64,000 nucleotides of DNA from contig JASFXZ010000008.1 of the NCBI GenBank assembly GCA_032209605.1, positions 186,001 to 250,000 of the forward strand, given 5' to 3'. The position numbers were made by a program, and so were the translations under genes. Positions within the stretch are counted from its first letter, which is position 1, and every line of letters begins with the position of its first letter. The stretch comes from Mactromeris polynyma. Its lineage: Eukaryota; Mollusca; Bivalvia; Venerida; Mactridae. The notes under the pieces are model-generated. The model was not told the origin of the DNA. It saw only the letters and a list, made by a program, of their open reading frames with translations, and did no database searches. Below, in pieces: positions 23,429-34,795 of this stretch.

Positions 23429-25740
23429 TAATTGAGCTGTATTGTGCTCGCTATTGCCCAATTGTGATAATTTCTATACCAACCCATAATATAAATTCTT
23501 GTCAAGTCTTCTAGTCATTTGTTATTTAAATGTCAGGTGTGTTGATTGATCTATTAAAGACAGTGTGGTTTTAACCGGGCACTGAGTGTGTCACCATGCA
23601 GCATGAAGATTTGGGCTTTAAAACAGTTCACCATCCTGCTGGATGATAATGATTGTTTATTGTGTGTTGATGAATAGACGGTAGTTTTGTTGAAATTTGA
23701 AAATTGAAATTAGGTTGCTTGCTTTTGAAATCGTGAGACAATGATGGTGTATATTATGTTTTGTATTTCACCTCTTTTACCATATTGAGGTTCGATAGTT
23801 ATTTCGAACAAGAGATAATTACTTTTTTTTACTAAACAACTCTTGGATGTACTTAAATGTTTAGTTACGAATTGTTTCTAGACTTCTTCGTTACCAGTTG
23901 ATATCTCATTATTTCGAGGTATTCTGTTTTTGTCGACAAGATAATAAATCTACTATAACAAATATCTGTGGCTGTTTTACTGTCAGTGACACATAACTAA
24001 ATTAATGTTTGAAATAAATAAACAGGGTAAATGCAAATGAAAGAATACGGTAGAATAAACAGCATTGATCTGAGATAATAGAGGAAATTAATTGTGATTT
24101 TGGAAGAAATAAAACATGTCTGCGTTACAATGTTATTATACACGTTTGGGATCAAATACTCATATCTCAAACTTTTTTTTCAACAAAATGTCGTAAGTGA
24201 GAAATATGTATGAAATCACTTGTTTAGTATTAAATAAGTAGTAAATTCAGATTTGGAAGCTAAACTCACGTTTAAATGCGAAGTTTGAACTTCAAGTGTA
24301 AAAAGTTGAAAACATAAGACAGTTTTTTCTCTCCTGTATAATTTCAAAATCCAGAGATACGAGGTTTTGAGTCCCAAGCGACGTTATGTTTTTCGAGTTA
24401 TACTTTCAAGACAGACATTTACATATTCTAATTTACATTTGTAGTCGTTATTTCTAATGTATACTGGGAACCAACAAGAAACGTTGATAGTCTATGTAAC
24501 AATAAATCAACAGAGATGCTAGTCTCTCAGGCATCCCAGTAATTCCGGAACTTCAATGTTTCTAGCGTCTATAGTACGTTTAGAAACGTCCTAGTCGGTG
24601 ACGGACAGCTATGAATTGTATCCAACATCTATTTAAAAACGAAGCAAAGCCTTTTGTTGATTTATATCAAGTTCGTGGTGGTTCCTGCTGATTCGTTGAC
24701 ATTCATATGGCATTCTTACTGTGATTGTAGTGAGTTTGTGTGGGTTCGTACTGGTTCTTCTTAATTCTTGTTGGAAACTTATCGCGTTCTTACTGCTGTC
24801 TCGCTGCATTATGTGGCATTTGTACCGCTGCGTACAATATGCGTACGGTATGCGCAGGGAACCTTAAAAGAACACATTGATCTTTAAATTAACAGAACTG
24901 AAACGGAGGTTGTGCATTTGTGCCTGATGTGGGGAACATTCGACTCAAAATTGATAATCCCTTCAGTATTTCATTGTAATAGACTAAACATCCATTTGGG
25001 TTTTACCTATCAAGTAATATTATGCTCATGTTTTGGTTAATTTGTTTATTTAAACAAACATGAACAATATATTCCTATAGTTAAAACATCAATAAACATG
25101 CATTAACAAAGAATGAACTCATACTGTATTGATCCGTATTTGTTGAAGAAAGATGTGTGTTCATCATTAAATTAAAAAAACTTCCAGTTTTTTTAACAAT
25201 CAGATAATTTTACAAGTTTTGTCTGTCAGTTATATGGTAAAAAAGATGTTTTCAATCGTTTATAAATTGCAATGGTTCTTATTAGAGATGTTTTAGCCAA
25301 TGTAACAACATTACTGAATGAAGCCAAGTCAAACATTTTATGTTCAGATGAGCCTGATATATCTTTAAAGTGCTTCATTTATTTTGAAGTAACATAGAAA
25401 AAGCTTACGGTTCGGTGTGTTTGCTTGATGTGAAAAACATCTCATCAATGTTCAGAATATTAGAAAAAACACAGCCCAAATCTTTTCCTAAGATGTTTAT
25501 AAATAACTGGCATTTTATGTTATTGAATATAATAGCAAAGTTCTCAGTGGTTTAATTTACAAATCATTAAATACAAAACACACATTCCTTTAACATTTAA
25601 CAAAAAATAATCAAGAGAGCCATGATGGTCCTATATCGCTTGAGTACACTGCAATTCTGACTGAATTAGACTAATGAGCCTACAAATTGGTAAAGGTTCA
25701 ATAAAAATCCATTCAGCAGTTTAGGAGGAGATGTCGTTAA
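23429..25740. other. AT-rich intergenic stretch
   Basis: No gene seen. The only cross-match noticed is at about 24356-24384, where AGAGATACGAGGTTTTGA then CCCAAGCGACG is the reverse complement of 21179-21207 in A2 (a related sequence is near 6176 in A1). This probably marks the end of a shared, unidentified element. Confidence 0.4.
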
Positions 25741-25750
25741 TAGTTTCCAC

Positions 25751-25770
25751 TATATATATATATATATATA
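25751..25770. repeat. (TA)10 microsatellite
   Basis: Uninterrupted run of ten TA units between TTCCAC and CAGACAAC. Confidence 0.95.
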
Positions 25771-26592
25771 CAGACAACAAGGCAATGCCCCCTGGCAGCC
25801 ATGTTTTTTGACAGAACTTAATTCTTTATACACTTTTGGAAGAGGACCACACACCAAAATATCAAAATTATAATTATGGTTTTGGACAAGAAGATTATCT
25901 AAGTTTCACTTTAACAAGTGCCCGCCTCCTTGCGAACATGTTTATTCTCTGGCTGCTCTCGGTCCTCCCGGTCTGGAGGTGGTGTGAAATTTTGAACCGA
26001 GAACAGTGTTCTTGACAACTGTTCTTGTCGTTAGGGCGCTTGTATCTAGTATCGAACGCAAAATAACACAAAGAACATTGCACCTAAAGACGCCCCTTAT
26101 GCTTTTGGGGTGGTTGTGCAGTCTGTATACGACGTTGCCTGCTTAACTATTTATTATCCATTATTGTCATGAAAAACATTAATCTAAAGTAGAGAGTCAG
26201 TAGAAATGTTTCAATGTCTTGTTAGTTTTATTACCCATATTCCCGTACGACGTCCGATTTTCAGTTTTTACATACCATTTTGCTTCTTCAAAGTTAGGCT
26301 CCGTTTCCGATAAGGAAATATAATGCAAGTATTTTTATTGTTGAAGTTTGCTCTTTATGAATTATAGTAAATTATATTAAGACAAATTATGATAAAGTGG
26401 TTAAGGCAGTTTGAAACAACCATTATATCGATATATGCAGGACGAGTATTTTTTATTATAATACTGGTTCATTAAATACATTCTTACAGTAATAAAATAA
26501 GTCTTTATCTTGTTGTCTTGTACACTCGCCAAAAAGCCAATCAAAATGCATCTTGGAATCTTGAGTATACTTAAATAAAAGTTATGACTTAA
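25771..26592. other. Intergenic, with slightly GC-richer patch at 25900-26120
   Basis: The patch at 25900-26120 is less AT-rich than its flanks and contains a TTTTGGGGTGGTTGTGCAGT run that resembles the centre of family Q. No convincing frame or element border was found. Confidence 0.3.
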
Positions 26593-26607
26593 CCCCCCCC
26601 CCCCCCC
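26593..26607. repeat. Poly-C tract (15)
   Basis: Fifteen consecutive C residues on the plus strand, flanked by AA and ACAAACACG. Rare in such AT-rich DNA and prone to length error in sequencing. Confidence 0.9.
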
Positions 26608-26839
26608 ACAAACACGTTTTTTTGTCAGATCCATTTATCGTTTGTTTCATTAATTTAAATACGTACTAATGCATACATATTTCGTATTTTTCTCTGTATG
26701 AGATCGTATCTTTTTAATATGTAATTTTAAAACAATTTACTATTCACAGAATGGGTGTATAATAGCATGTACGTGGTGCTTACTTTACAGAACAGACGCT
26801 TTGGTAGATAATGATGTACATGATGTATATTTGATTTCT

Positions 26840-27065
26840 ACATAGTACTATTATACTTATATTATGCTATAGGTCATTAAATGTTATAACCATCTGGAAT
26901 GCACATAAAAAACTCTATAATAAGCTTTTAAGTGTAAATATAATACACATTTACATAGTATGGCGTCTCGTAAGCTTTGCAGTAAAAAAGTATATCAGGT
27001 CGGCCTAACACTAGCGAATGATTCAATAAATAATGCGGCGAAGATGTTATTTTATTGGAATTGCA
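26840..27065 (+). repeat. Dispersed repeat P, copy 1 (partner at 38310)
   Basis: Aligns in order with 38310-38540: TTATGCTATAGGTCATTAAA, TGGAATGCACATAAAAA, TTTTAAGTGTA, GGCGTCTCGTAAGC, then GTCGGCCTAACAC against GTCGGCGTAACACCATCGG. The two are diverged. No terminal repeats or frames are evident. Confidence 0.6.
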
Positions 27066-27194
27066 ACATATGTAAATGTAGGTTAATGGTTTGCAGTATA
27101 TTAGTTTCTTCATATATTTGATTTTTGTTGCATATTACTTCCCATAAATGATTATTGTTCACAGTTACATTTTAATATATTCATGTTTGTTGTT

Positions 27195-27322
27195 TTTATC
27201 ACGTTTAACGCCGTTTTTCGACAACTGTTCAGTCTTGTACGGCGGGCAGTTCACCTCACCAGTTTCCCTGAAATTTACGAATGACAGATTAGGGCTCTAC
27301 CAGCTGAACAAGCCGGGCGAGC
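27195..27322 (-). mobile_element. SINE remnant with A box and 3' tail, middle deleted
   Basis: On the minus strand it opens GCCCGGCTTGTTCAGCTGGT AGAGC, a tRNA-like 5' half with an A box, and then runs directly into GGTGAACTGCCCGCCGTACA and CGAAAAACGGCGTTAAAC. The latter two match the 3' part of the SINE at 20560-20774. The B box and middle region are missing. The two copies therefore complement each other and appear to belong to one family. Confidence 0.7.
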
Positions 27323-27474
27323 TAATAAATGTAGGTCATCTAGTGTACGTATAGCCATTTGCATTTCGATGGATGGAAGCGAAACTAGTCGATCAATATC
27401 TTTATTTACATATATATACTTTTATTTGCTTGCACCGATCGATCTGTAATCTCAAATATAATAATTTTGATGGT

Positions 27475-27740
27475 AAGCATAAGTGTGAGGTTTGGTTCAC
27501 GCTCAAACTAGGTTCGAACTCCCAGTGGTGTTTTTGCCAATGACCATTCACAGGTAGTTGTCATATCTTCTCCCATTTATTTTCATGTCCTGTGTCCATT
27601 TTGTTTTTGTTGATTTTGTCATTGTGTACATCTACATTCTTTCTTTTCCCAAGTCTCATTGTGCTTTTGCGGTGGATTGTCTCTTTTTGTAAGTGGCATT
27701 TTCTGCTCAAATTCTTTATTCGTTTTTAGTTCCATCCAAA
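27475..27740 (+). repeat. Family Q copy with tRNA-like B-box motif
   Basis: Contains GTGAGGTTTGGTTCACGCTC, AGGTTCGAACTCCCAGTGGT, TTTTTGCCAATGACCATTC, then TGTCCTGTGTCCATTTTG and later AAGTGGCATTTTCTGCTCAA. The GGTTCGAACTCC run matches a pol III B box. The same head is seen at 32445. It is the most complete left end of the family in the window. Confidence 0.6.
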
Positions 27741-28569
27741 ATATCTTCAGTTCAATTATGATATAAGTATTTTCTCCAGTTAAGTTAAACTTGTTCAGTC
27801 AAGATTTATGTGAATCGTCAGTTTTTGCCAATGCTCGTGTATTATTATATTCAATGCATTTTTTGCATTGTCGTATTTTTATGCTTGGCGCAGTTTTGAT
27901 TCATTCCAAAAGATAAGCATAGAAATACAAATATTGGCAGACTTCGGCAATGATAGTTTGCATATATATTTCATTAGGTTATACTTACTTTGTACACCAT
28001 TTTTAAAGTTTTATGTCTGAATCCGTCTCATAGATTCATCGTGGGTTCAATAAATTCCTAATATTATTGTTTGTTCCTAAATATTTCAGTACGTTTTGTT
28101 GTTTTTGTCAATAAAACTATTAAAATACACACTATTTGAAACACAATCTCATAACATGTTATAAAATTACAATATTAAATATTGTATTTCATGAATCAGC
28201 TGAGTTTATATTTTATGTGCGTAGATCAAGTTGATTAAATTCCAAGGCTTTGTCACAAATTTATTAAAATCAGAAAACAAGAGCGACATAAAGCTTAAAT
28301 GCAATTAGATAAAAAAAATTAAAATCTGCAATGGTTGCCATGCCAGTTCTGAGAATTCTTATAGTAAAGGAACTTGTAAATTATAAAACATTCAGGGGAA
28401 TTAAGAGAGAGAAAATGGGGAATATAATTCATAGATTAAATGATTGCTTCTATAAATAACTCAATGATGTGTTGGATTAAAAACACATTCATGTTATACA
28501 AAGTAATGTAGGTCTTCGTCAGAAAAAACAAATGATTACATGATATTCACCATAAAAAGGCATGAAGCT
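27741..28569. other. AT-rich stretch without recognised feature
   Basis: No frame, terminal repeat or match elsewhere was seen. Confidence 0.4.
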
Positions 28570-28683
28570 ATGGAACTTGATTGTAATCGTTTTTGCCGAA
28601 GTAAAATTTCTGTCGAGCTTGCCATCGTTGTATGCTTCCTGTCTGTGTTCTTGCTAGTTTTTGAATTGGATTATTCAAAATCT
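28570..28683 (+). CDS. Candidate first coding exon of a type II membrane protein
   Basis: From ATG at 28570 the frame gives 38 codons starting MELDCNRFCRSKIS, followed by a hydrophobic run VELAIVVCFLSVFLLVFEL, then DYSKS. It is cut at a strong splice-donor match, TCT|GTAAGTGAT (28684). A short basic, cysteine-bearing N-terminus followed by one membrane anchor and a phase-0 donor is the layout of first exons of Golgi type II enzymes and similar proteins. No downstream exon could be tied to it, and a chance match is quite possible in 64 kb of sequence. No homology is claimed. Confidence 0.22.
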
Positions 28684-29111
28684 GTAAGTGATATTTCAAA
28701 GACTCTAAGTTTAGATTCATATTCAGTAAACACAATCTTTGTCCAACAATGTCGCCACCGTTTGTTTATTTATTTCGGCACATAAGGAAAGGCGGAAATT
28801 TCGTGGATTTCTGAAGGGTTTGTATCTGACTCAATCTGCTTGTTTGTGTGTTTGTCATGATTGGCCGTATGATCCAAGGGTCTAAATGCATCAAAACCAT
28901 TCCTAAATTTGAGTTTCGAAATTGTTCGTCGCTTTTAAAGATTTTATTTCAATGAGGCTCTTATAGAGCCGTTATCTTTTACTACGATTATCGGTTGGAT
29001 CAGTACGCTTTTATTTATTAAGGTTAGCAGTTTGTGCGGGGGTTCCCTAACTATGTTTTAAGAACGAAGAGTAGAAATGCTTGTACATATCGGCATTTAG
29101 GCGACATTGAT

Positions 29112-29160
29112 ATGTCTATTACATGGAGCATTTTCTTACTGATACTGGTCGTTTCATTTG
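29112..29160 (+). CDS. Very tentative signal-peptide exon
   Basis: ATG at 29112 gives MSITWSIFLLILVVSFG, a typical signal-peptide shape, followed by a possible donor GTAACG at 29161 (or GTGTTT at 29171). Nothing downstream supports a gene. Such short hydrophobic frames are common by chance in AT-rich DNA. Confidence 0.12.
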
Positions 29161-29725
29161 GTAACGGTAGGTGTTTGGTGTACCTGTGTTCTGTCACCGG
29201 CAGACTGGACCCGGTTAACAGTGGGCACGGGACCAGTACCCAACAAAATCAGGATCGTTATTCATACACACTTTATTCAAGATTCACAATTGCACAGTTA
29301 TAAACAAGTGAAGAGAAACGTTGCGAAGCAAAGCGTAATGCGTAAAGCGAAGTGGTTATCTGAAATTGAAACAATTTCACATTATCAATAAACAGCTCAC
29401 ATAAACATTGTACAGACTAAACAGAAGTCGATAAAACATATTACCATATTATCCAGAAAATTACATTCAGTTTGACAGCTAAAACAGTACATGAATCTAA
29501 ACTTGTTGTAAGAAATCTTATTAATCTCACACGCAAAATTCTTTCACACCACATATACTACTTTATACAGTATTTACGCAACAATTAATACGAATAAATG
29601 CTTAATTCTATGTGTTCAAATCTATCAAAATGTCAAATAAACTGCAAAGCTAACTGATTGCTTTAGACAAAATAATTCAAATCAAATATTGATTTTAACA
29701 CGCAATAATAAGTGAAACTACTCAC

Positions 29726-29987
29726 TGAACGTTGGTTTTTTCCCGATATTGCTATTTAAACAGTTTTCTTTAATTTTAACGTACTTATTCGACGGAGTTC
29801 TGACCGAGAGTGCCTGAGAACAAGGAACTTTCTGCTTGCTACATTGACTAATAAGCTGACCACTTAATAGTGTCAATATTATTATGTATATGATTTCTAA
29901 GATACTAAGCCAGGTTCTCACGATTGGACTAATGATAAGACGAAATCCATTAGTTTTGTTTATAATATACTTACAGTACTCTCGCAT
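29726..29987 (-). CDS. Candidate exon encoding a membrane-anchored protein, minus strand
   Basis: Starting from ATG at 29987, 87 codons stay open: MREYCKYIINKTNGFRLIIS, then a hydrophobic stretch (WLSILEIIYIIILTLLSG), then a Cys/Ser/Lys-rich part with QCSKQKVPCSQALSV and NCLNSNIGKKPTFS. It ends at a good donor, TTCA|GTGAGTAG (29725-29720). The frame also runs upstream to 30056, but there it enters family Q, so the later ATG is preferred. No family recognised. The partner exon, if any, would lie at lower coordinates. Confidence 0.22.
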
Positions 29988-30010
29988 CTCTACAGATGTG
30001 CGAACAACCT

Positions 30011-30260
30011 GTAAACTATGTTTAAACCCCCTAATGGAGTTCTTGCCACTGACCATTTCAAGGCGGTAGCCTTGTTACAACCCATCATAAATGTTTGTGT
30101 CTTGTGTCTCTTTTGGCTTTATTGTTTATAGAATTGTATAATTCGTCATGTCTCCTTGTTCTGTTGAGGTGACTGCTCACTGTATGTGGTATTTGCTGCT
30201 TGAGCATTTTAGTTCATTTTTGTGTCAACTTGTGCATGCCCGACGAATATTTACTGCTGT
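30011..30260 (+). repeat. Family Q copy
   Basis: TTTAAACCCCCTAATGGAGT, TTGCCACTGACCATTTCAAG, GCGGTAGCC, TTGTGTCTTGTGTCTCTTTT, then GGTGACTGCTCACTGTATGT and GGTATTTGCTGCTTGAGC follow the family order. Confidence 0.65.
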
Positions 30261-30674
30261 GTTTTCAATTGTGTCATGTTTAATTAGACAGATAAGACAC
30301 GCCCTGAAAGTTATAACCGTAGACATGTTTATAAAGTTTGCTTTAATGTAATAAATAGTGCAAATATCATACACCGCTCAAACGGATGTGAATACCCGAA
30401 TGCCCAATCCATTTGCAGTTTACCTTTCACAAAAGTTCAGCCTTATTCCAATACAATTTTCACGCACTTAGTTTTATGCATCAGTTCGACGATTTTGCCA
30501 AAACAGCAATTAGGTATCACTGCTGAAGCTGTCTTGTTCATGGCATGGAGTCTGTTAAAATACATTAATCATACATAAAGAGAATAAGCAATGGTAATAA
30601 TTATTTAGTGCAATATCCTTATAAATTGGGTGAATTCAGGGTTTACGTCAAACACCTAATATTTGAATTATTTG

Positions 30675-30968
30675 AACAAGGGTGGTAAGTTACGTCATGT
30701 CTACAGCGTCGTGCTACCGTTTGGCAGCGCTGTCTATATGTTGATACTGCTCGGTAATACCACACCATAGACACGTGGCATGATATTGCAACCAAGTCAG
30801 ATTAACCTGACACCAGACCAACCAGTTTGAGTGCAATTATTATAATGCCGAGTGTAGGCAAATGAGCTAAAAGAACGCTGTTACGACTTCGGTATGTCGC
30901 AGTCAGGACTGGAACCCGCGAACTTCCGGACACGAAACAAACGCTCTACAACTGAGGCAACCGGCCAA
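30675..30968 (-). mobile_element. tRNA-derived SINE, near full length
   Basis: On the minus strand it starts GGCCGGTTGCCTCAGTTGTA GAGC (A-box region), followed by TTTCGTGTCCGGAAGTTCGC and GGGTTCCAGTCC (B box with one change from GGTTCGANTCC). The body has GTCAGGTTAATCTGACTTGG and ATCATGCCACGTGTCTATGG. The head lacks a paired acceptor stem, so it is a SINE head rather than a tRNA gene. The 3' end is fixed only approximately. Confidence 0.65.
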
Positions 30969-31509
30969 ATGACATATGCTTATATAAATGGATTTACAAA
31001 GATAATGCGCATTATATCTGGTTTTTGAGGCGTTATAGCGTCTCATTGCTATCATCGTCAACCGGATGGGCTACTCAAAGTACCGCCGAAATTAGTACAT
31101 GTAAAGTCCTCTGATTTTATTATATATTTGATGAGTATAATAGGTGATTTGTCAATTGTGGAATAGCGGGAGTCTTGGTATAAATGGCTTCTCTGTATTA
31201 TTTGTGTCATTTTTGGCGAACGAGTTTTACCCGAATAGTCACGTATTAATTCTAATACGATAATCAGGAAAGCGAACAGTCCTTTGATTTTGAATAAGAT
31301 TAAACTAACTACCTAAATTTGGACTGTTGTTGCAATTAAGATCACAGGAAATAAACACCATTATCATGCGCAGACATTGTAAAAGTCTGAGTGAGTATCA
31401 AACACGTAATTTAAAAAATCTTAATAGAAACATATCATGTTTATGTCTATTGCACATGTGAAAAAAAATATAGCTCAAGTTGTTGTTTGGATTATTGTAC
31501 CCATGAGTA

Positions 31510-31760
31510 TTATTTTAGCTTATCATCGTTCGTGCTATTGAGTATTGAATTGTCTTGCAACATGTTTGGCTTTTCGTGTCTGAATGTGATAACTTCTCCT
31601 GTCTGGTTTATCAGAGTACGATAATCTTTAATTTACCTAACAGACACTTAAACTCGCACCAGTTGCGAATATCGTATTTTTAAAGATAACGCATATCCTG
31701 TTTACCATACTGTAGTCATTTTAATTCAAACTACTCATTATGGCTATGTTCCTTATGTAT
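31510..31760 (+). repeat. Ancient diverged fragment of the A block (about 2990-3260)
   Basis: Shared landmarks in order: GTATTGAATTGTCTTGCAAC, TTTATCAGAGTACGATAATC, TTTAATTTACC, AGACACTTAAACTCGCACCA, and CATTTTAATTCAAACTACTC. These correspond to 3012, 3090, 3110, 3158 and 3230 in A1. It is much more diverged than any copy in the first 22 kb, so this sequence was already repeated long before the A1/A2 duplication. Confidence 0.6.
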
Positions 31761-32440
31761 CTATAATATTCTTTCTACAAGTAAACCCAGAACATCAGAC
31801 GAGCTAATTCTCATAGCACAAATTATTACTTGTTGTTTATTTATCAAATGCTCCGTTAGTAATATGTATTGATTTTGTTGCCGCGTTTCAACAATTTCAT
31901 ATACCCATGGTTGTAAGGTTGCATTTCAAGCCTCTCCCGTCTGATTCGACCGTACCAGCTGATTGATTTTAATATCTAAGAAGGCCTTATCACCTACAAA
32001 ACTAAAACCTAATATGCATTGCAAGTGTCATATTTTGAATACCCAACATTGTATTTCTGTTTTTGTATGTAATGGTTATATTTACAGTTCAGTAAAGTTT
32101 CACAGTAATCACAAATCGTAGATCATCATTTAATAACAGCAAAGGTTGAATATTGTGCAAGCACTGAGATTTGTATGCGGCTTTTAATGTTTCGATTCAG
32201 ACCCGATATCAAACCAAAAGCCAACACTAAACTCGACATTCACACGGGTCTTTAAAATACTGAAATTACGGGGTTAGTTGATTATGGTATAGATGTTTCC
32301 ATAAATACTCTTTCTGGCACTGGTTTACAAATGTTAGAGAAATATGATTAATTTTTATATGTCTAATATGTTGGAAGTTGTCCAGTTGGAATTCTCTTAT
32401 TTACAGTAAAGTAAATTCTTCTGTGGAAGAAGGAAGAATT
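31761..32440. other. AT-rich stretch without recognised feature
   Basis: No frame or repeat signal seen. Confidence 0.4.
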
Positions 32441-32444
32441 TATA

Positions 32445-32670
32445 AATGTGAGGTTTGGTGCAAGCTTAAACCAGGGTTGAAACCTCGGCGGCGTTTTTAC
32501 CACTGAACATTCCAAGGCGGTACTCCTTTCTTCTCCTATCATTTATGTTTCTGACATTCGTCGCTATACTTTCGCAGTTGTTTGCATTGGTGCATATTTG
32601 TCACGACTTCTTGTGTCTTTGGGGTTGCTGTGGCACTCTCTGTTAGGCTACTGCATTCATCTAATTTCTA
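32445..32670 (+). repeat. Family Q copy
   Basis: GTGAGGTTTGGTGCAAGCTT, CAGGGTTGAAACCTCGGCGG, CGTTTTTACCACTGAACATT, CCAAGGCGGTACTCC, then GGGGTTGCTGTGGCACTCTC. Its head matches that of 27475. Confidence 0.7.
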
Positions 32671-33354
32671 TATCGATAGTATTTTTTTTATAAAATCTCG
32701 ACACAAAAAAATATGAATGTAGTTTTGAAAATCTGGTAATTGAATTATATACCATGTATGACCAAGACTAATGCGAGTCTTTGTTAAATTCAACTTATTA
32801 AGGCAACGTTTGTGCATGCCCTGAGTCAATATTCGTGCCTTTAATACACATACTACACGAAAACAGGATTGACACGGTACGATAGCACGTTTCTTTTGAA
32901 GTTAAATTAATAAATGTGAATTTCTGTCCGATATTAGATTCCACATATGTATTCATCGCGAACTTATGCAAGTCCATGTTAGTGCTCGATGCGGGTTCGA
33001 TATTAGGTCTTTGTTGGAATTTAGTCGAAACACGATCTCAGTAAAGGTTCTGTGTTCAACATGTAAGATTTTTATTTAATGTTGCTCTACGATGTGCGAT
33101 TGCTGTGCCAACTGCACTGAATATATATTTATCGCAGTGTGTGTATATCGTGGGTTCCACTGCGCGTATTTCTTACTTGCACTTATGATTATATTTTACC
33201 GTAAGATATTGAAACCTTCTCCAGATAAACCAGTTAGACGAATAAATCAACTTGTGATGTGTCCAAATATCACGAAAAGGGCATGCCTCTCTCGAGTTTT
33301 GCGATACGATCATTGACAATGAGATACTGATCGAGACGTTTTTGATCTGATCTT

Positions 33355-33640
33355 GTCGTGTCCTTTACCGTTTCTCTTTTGTTTCTGATTTTTGGTAAGT
33401 CATCGAGTGCATATTTGACTGGCTTCTCACATCCACTGTTTTATGTGTCTACATGCACTTTCCTTTGTTGGCCGTTTGGGGAGTTGCAAGCGGTGTTGTC
33501 TTTTTTTGCCCATCATTTATGATGTTTGTGTGTTTAATGTTTGACTTTTTAGTTGTCTTCATGCATGTAATACTATATACATGCATGTGTTTTTGGGATG
33601 GCTGCGCAATTTATAGCTCTACTCTCTTTTAATAATCCTC
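33355..33640 (+). repeat. Family Q fragment
   Basis: GCCCATCATTTATGATGTTT, TTTTTGGGATGGCTGCGCAA and neighbouring T-rich spacers follow the family pattern, but the fragment is weak and its borders are uncertain. Confidence 0.4.
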
Positions 33641-34398
33641 TGTAGTTTTAATATTCAAATTCCATAATCGTTTGAATCTGTAATTGCACTATTAACCAAC
33701 CAATATAAGTATATTCTATGCACGGTGAATCTTAATCATAACTTATATGGTTTAAAAAATTACTAATGAATACAATTATATTCTGGCGAAAACGCATTTA
33801 TTTTATTTGAACATTCATCATCATTGTCAAGTGCTTGACAGGTTTCCAATTTGCGCATTATTTATAGATATACTAAAAACAAAATAAATATGATTCAATA
33901 TTAGTTTGATATATATCATCATTCCTTTGGCATTGGAGACAATATCCCACGTTAGTGTCATTATTCATGCATACTGTTCAGATCTGCTTTTAAACCAAGT
34001 TAATTGTATGTTCGTATTGCTTGTGATTACTGAGCCGAACATGTTAGTTGTGTGTCACCTTGTAAATGAGTAGGGACTTTTTGCCGAGGTGACAGGGAAG
34101 TGCGAGCTTGGTATGCTAACAAACGGATGTATGTCTTAAGTATTTGTTAGACAGTTCTAGGGCTTCAAAACCATACTTGTATTAACAGGTTTCTCTCCAC
34201 GTCTCATTGCTGTGAAGTCATAAGTTGAACCCCATTTTCTCCGTTCTTTTTTATTTTCTGTTTCCTTTTTTGGTCGATTTCTTTATCAACGGATATGTAC
34301 GGGGAGGCACTGCGTAGAAAACACTATACGACTTCTATATACCTAATATATTTATAGTATCTTATAATATACAGTAGCCTTGATGTTACAGTTTGAGA

Positions 34399-34627
34399 CC
34401 TGGGCCCGTATTCACAAACGTTTTAAGACTGAATCTCAGACTTAGACTTTAAAATGGTAAATTTTCATTTTGTTCCTACGTTATTGTTACACAATATCTT
34501 TTGATAAAACAAGGTATAAGTGTAGAGTGAGTAACAAGAAATATTCAGGAAAACATTTATCCGTTTAAATATAATGAAAACGAAATGCTTGTGAATTAAA
34601 TTTTTCCAATTTTTAAGTCTAGGCGCA
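34399..34627 (+). mobile_element. MITE family M, copy 1 (3' terminal repeat lost)
   Basis: Starts CCTGGGCCCGTATTCACAAA CG, then TTTTAAGACTGAATCTCAGA CTTAGACTTTAAAATG. The last recognisable part is TTTTTAAGTCTAGG near 34610. Copy 2 at 36970-37212 shows the matching inverted end. The sequence GGGCCCGTATTCACAAA also begins a weaker sequence at about 34903 (CCCCGTATTCATAAAG). Confidence 0.6.
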
Positions 34628-34654
34628 ACATTTATTTTCCACTCTTATCAATGC

Positions 34655-34795
34655 AATGGATCAATCACGTGTTTGCGAAGAGGATACGCGATTAGAGTTC
34701 GATCCTAGCAACATCAGTTAAGTTAACTGACTGCCGTATATAAAGGGCATAGCGTGCGTTGGAAAAAAACAAAAATAATCAAATGGCACAGTCAT
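34655..34795 (+). mobile_element. tRNA-derived SINE with A-rich tail
   Basis: TGGATCAATCACGTGTTTGC GAAGAGGATACGCGATTAG leads into AGTTCGATCCTAG, a B-box-like site. A non-tRNA body follows (CAGTTAAGTTAACTGACTGC), then GTATATAAAGGGCATAGCGT and a tail of A with interspersed C and T. Head, body and tail order fit a short SINE. No target duplication was fixed. Confidence 0.5.

Noticed and set aside
29164..29300. LTR retrotransposon boundary suggested by GGACCCGGTTAACAGTGGGC
   Set aside because: No second LTR, primer binding site or polypurine tract could be found nearby.
30900..30968. Functional tRNA gene on the minus strand
   Set aside because: A and B boxes are recognisable, but the 5' end does not pair with a 3' acceptor strand, and the sequence runs on into a SINE body.
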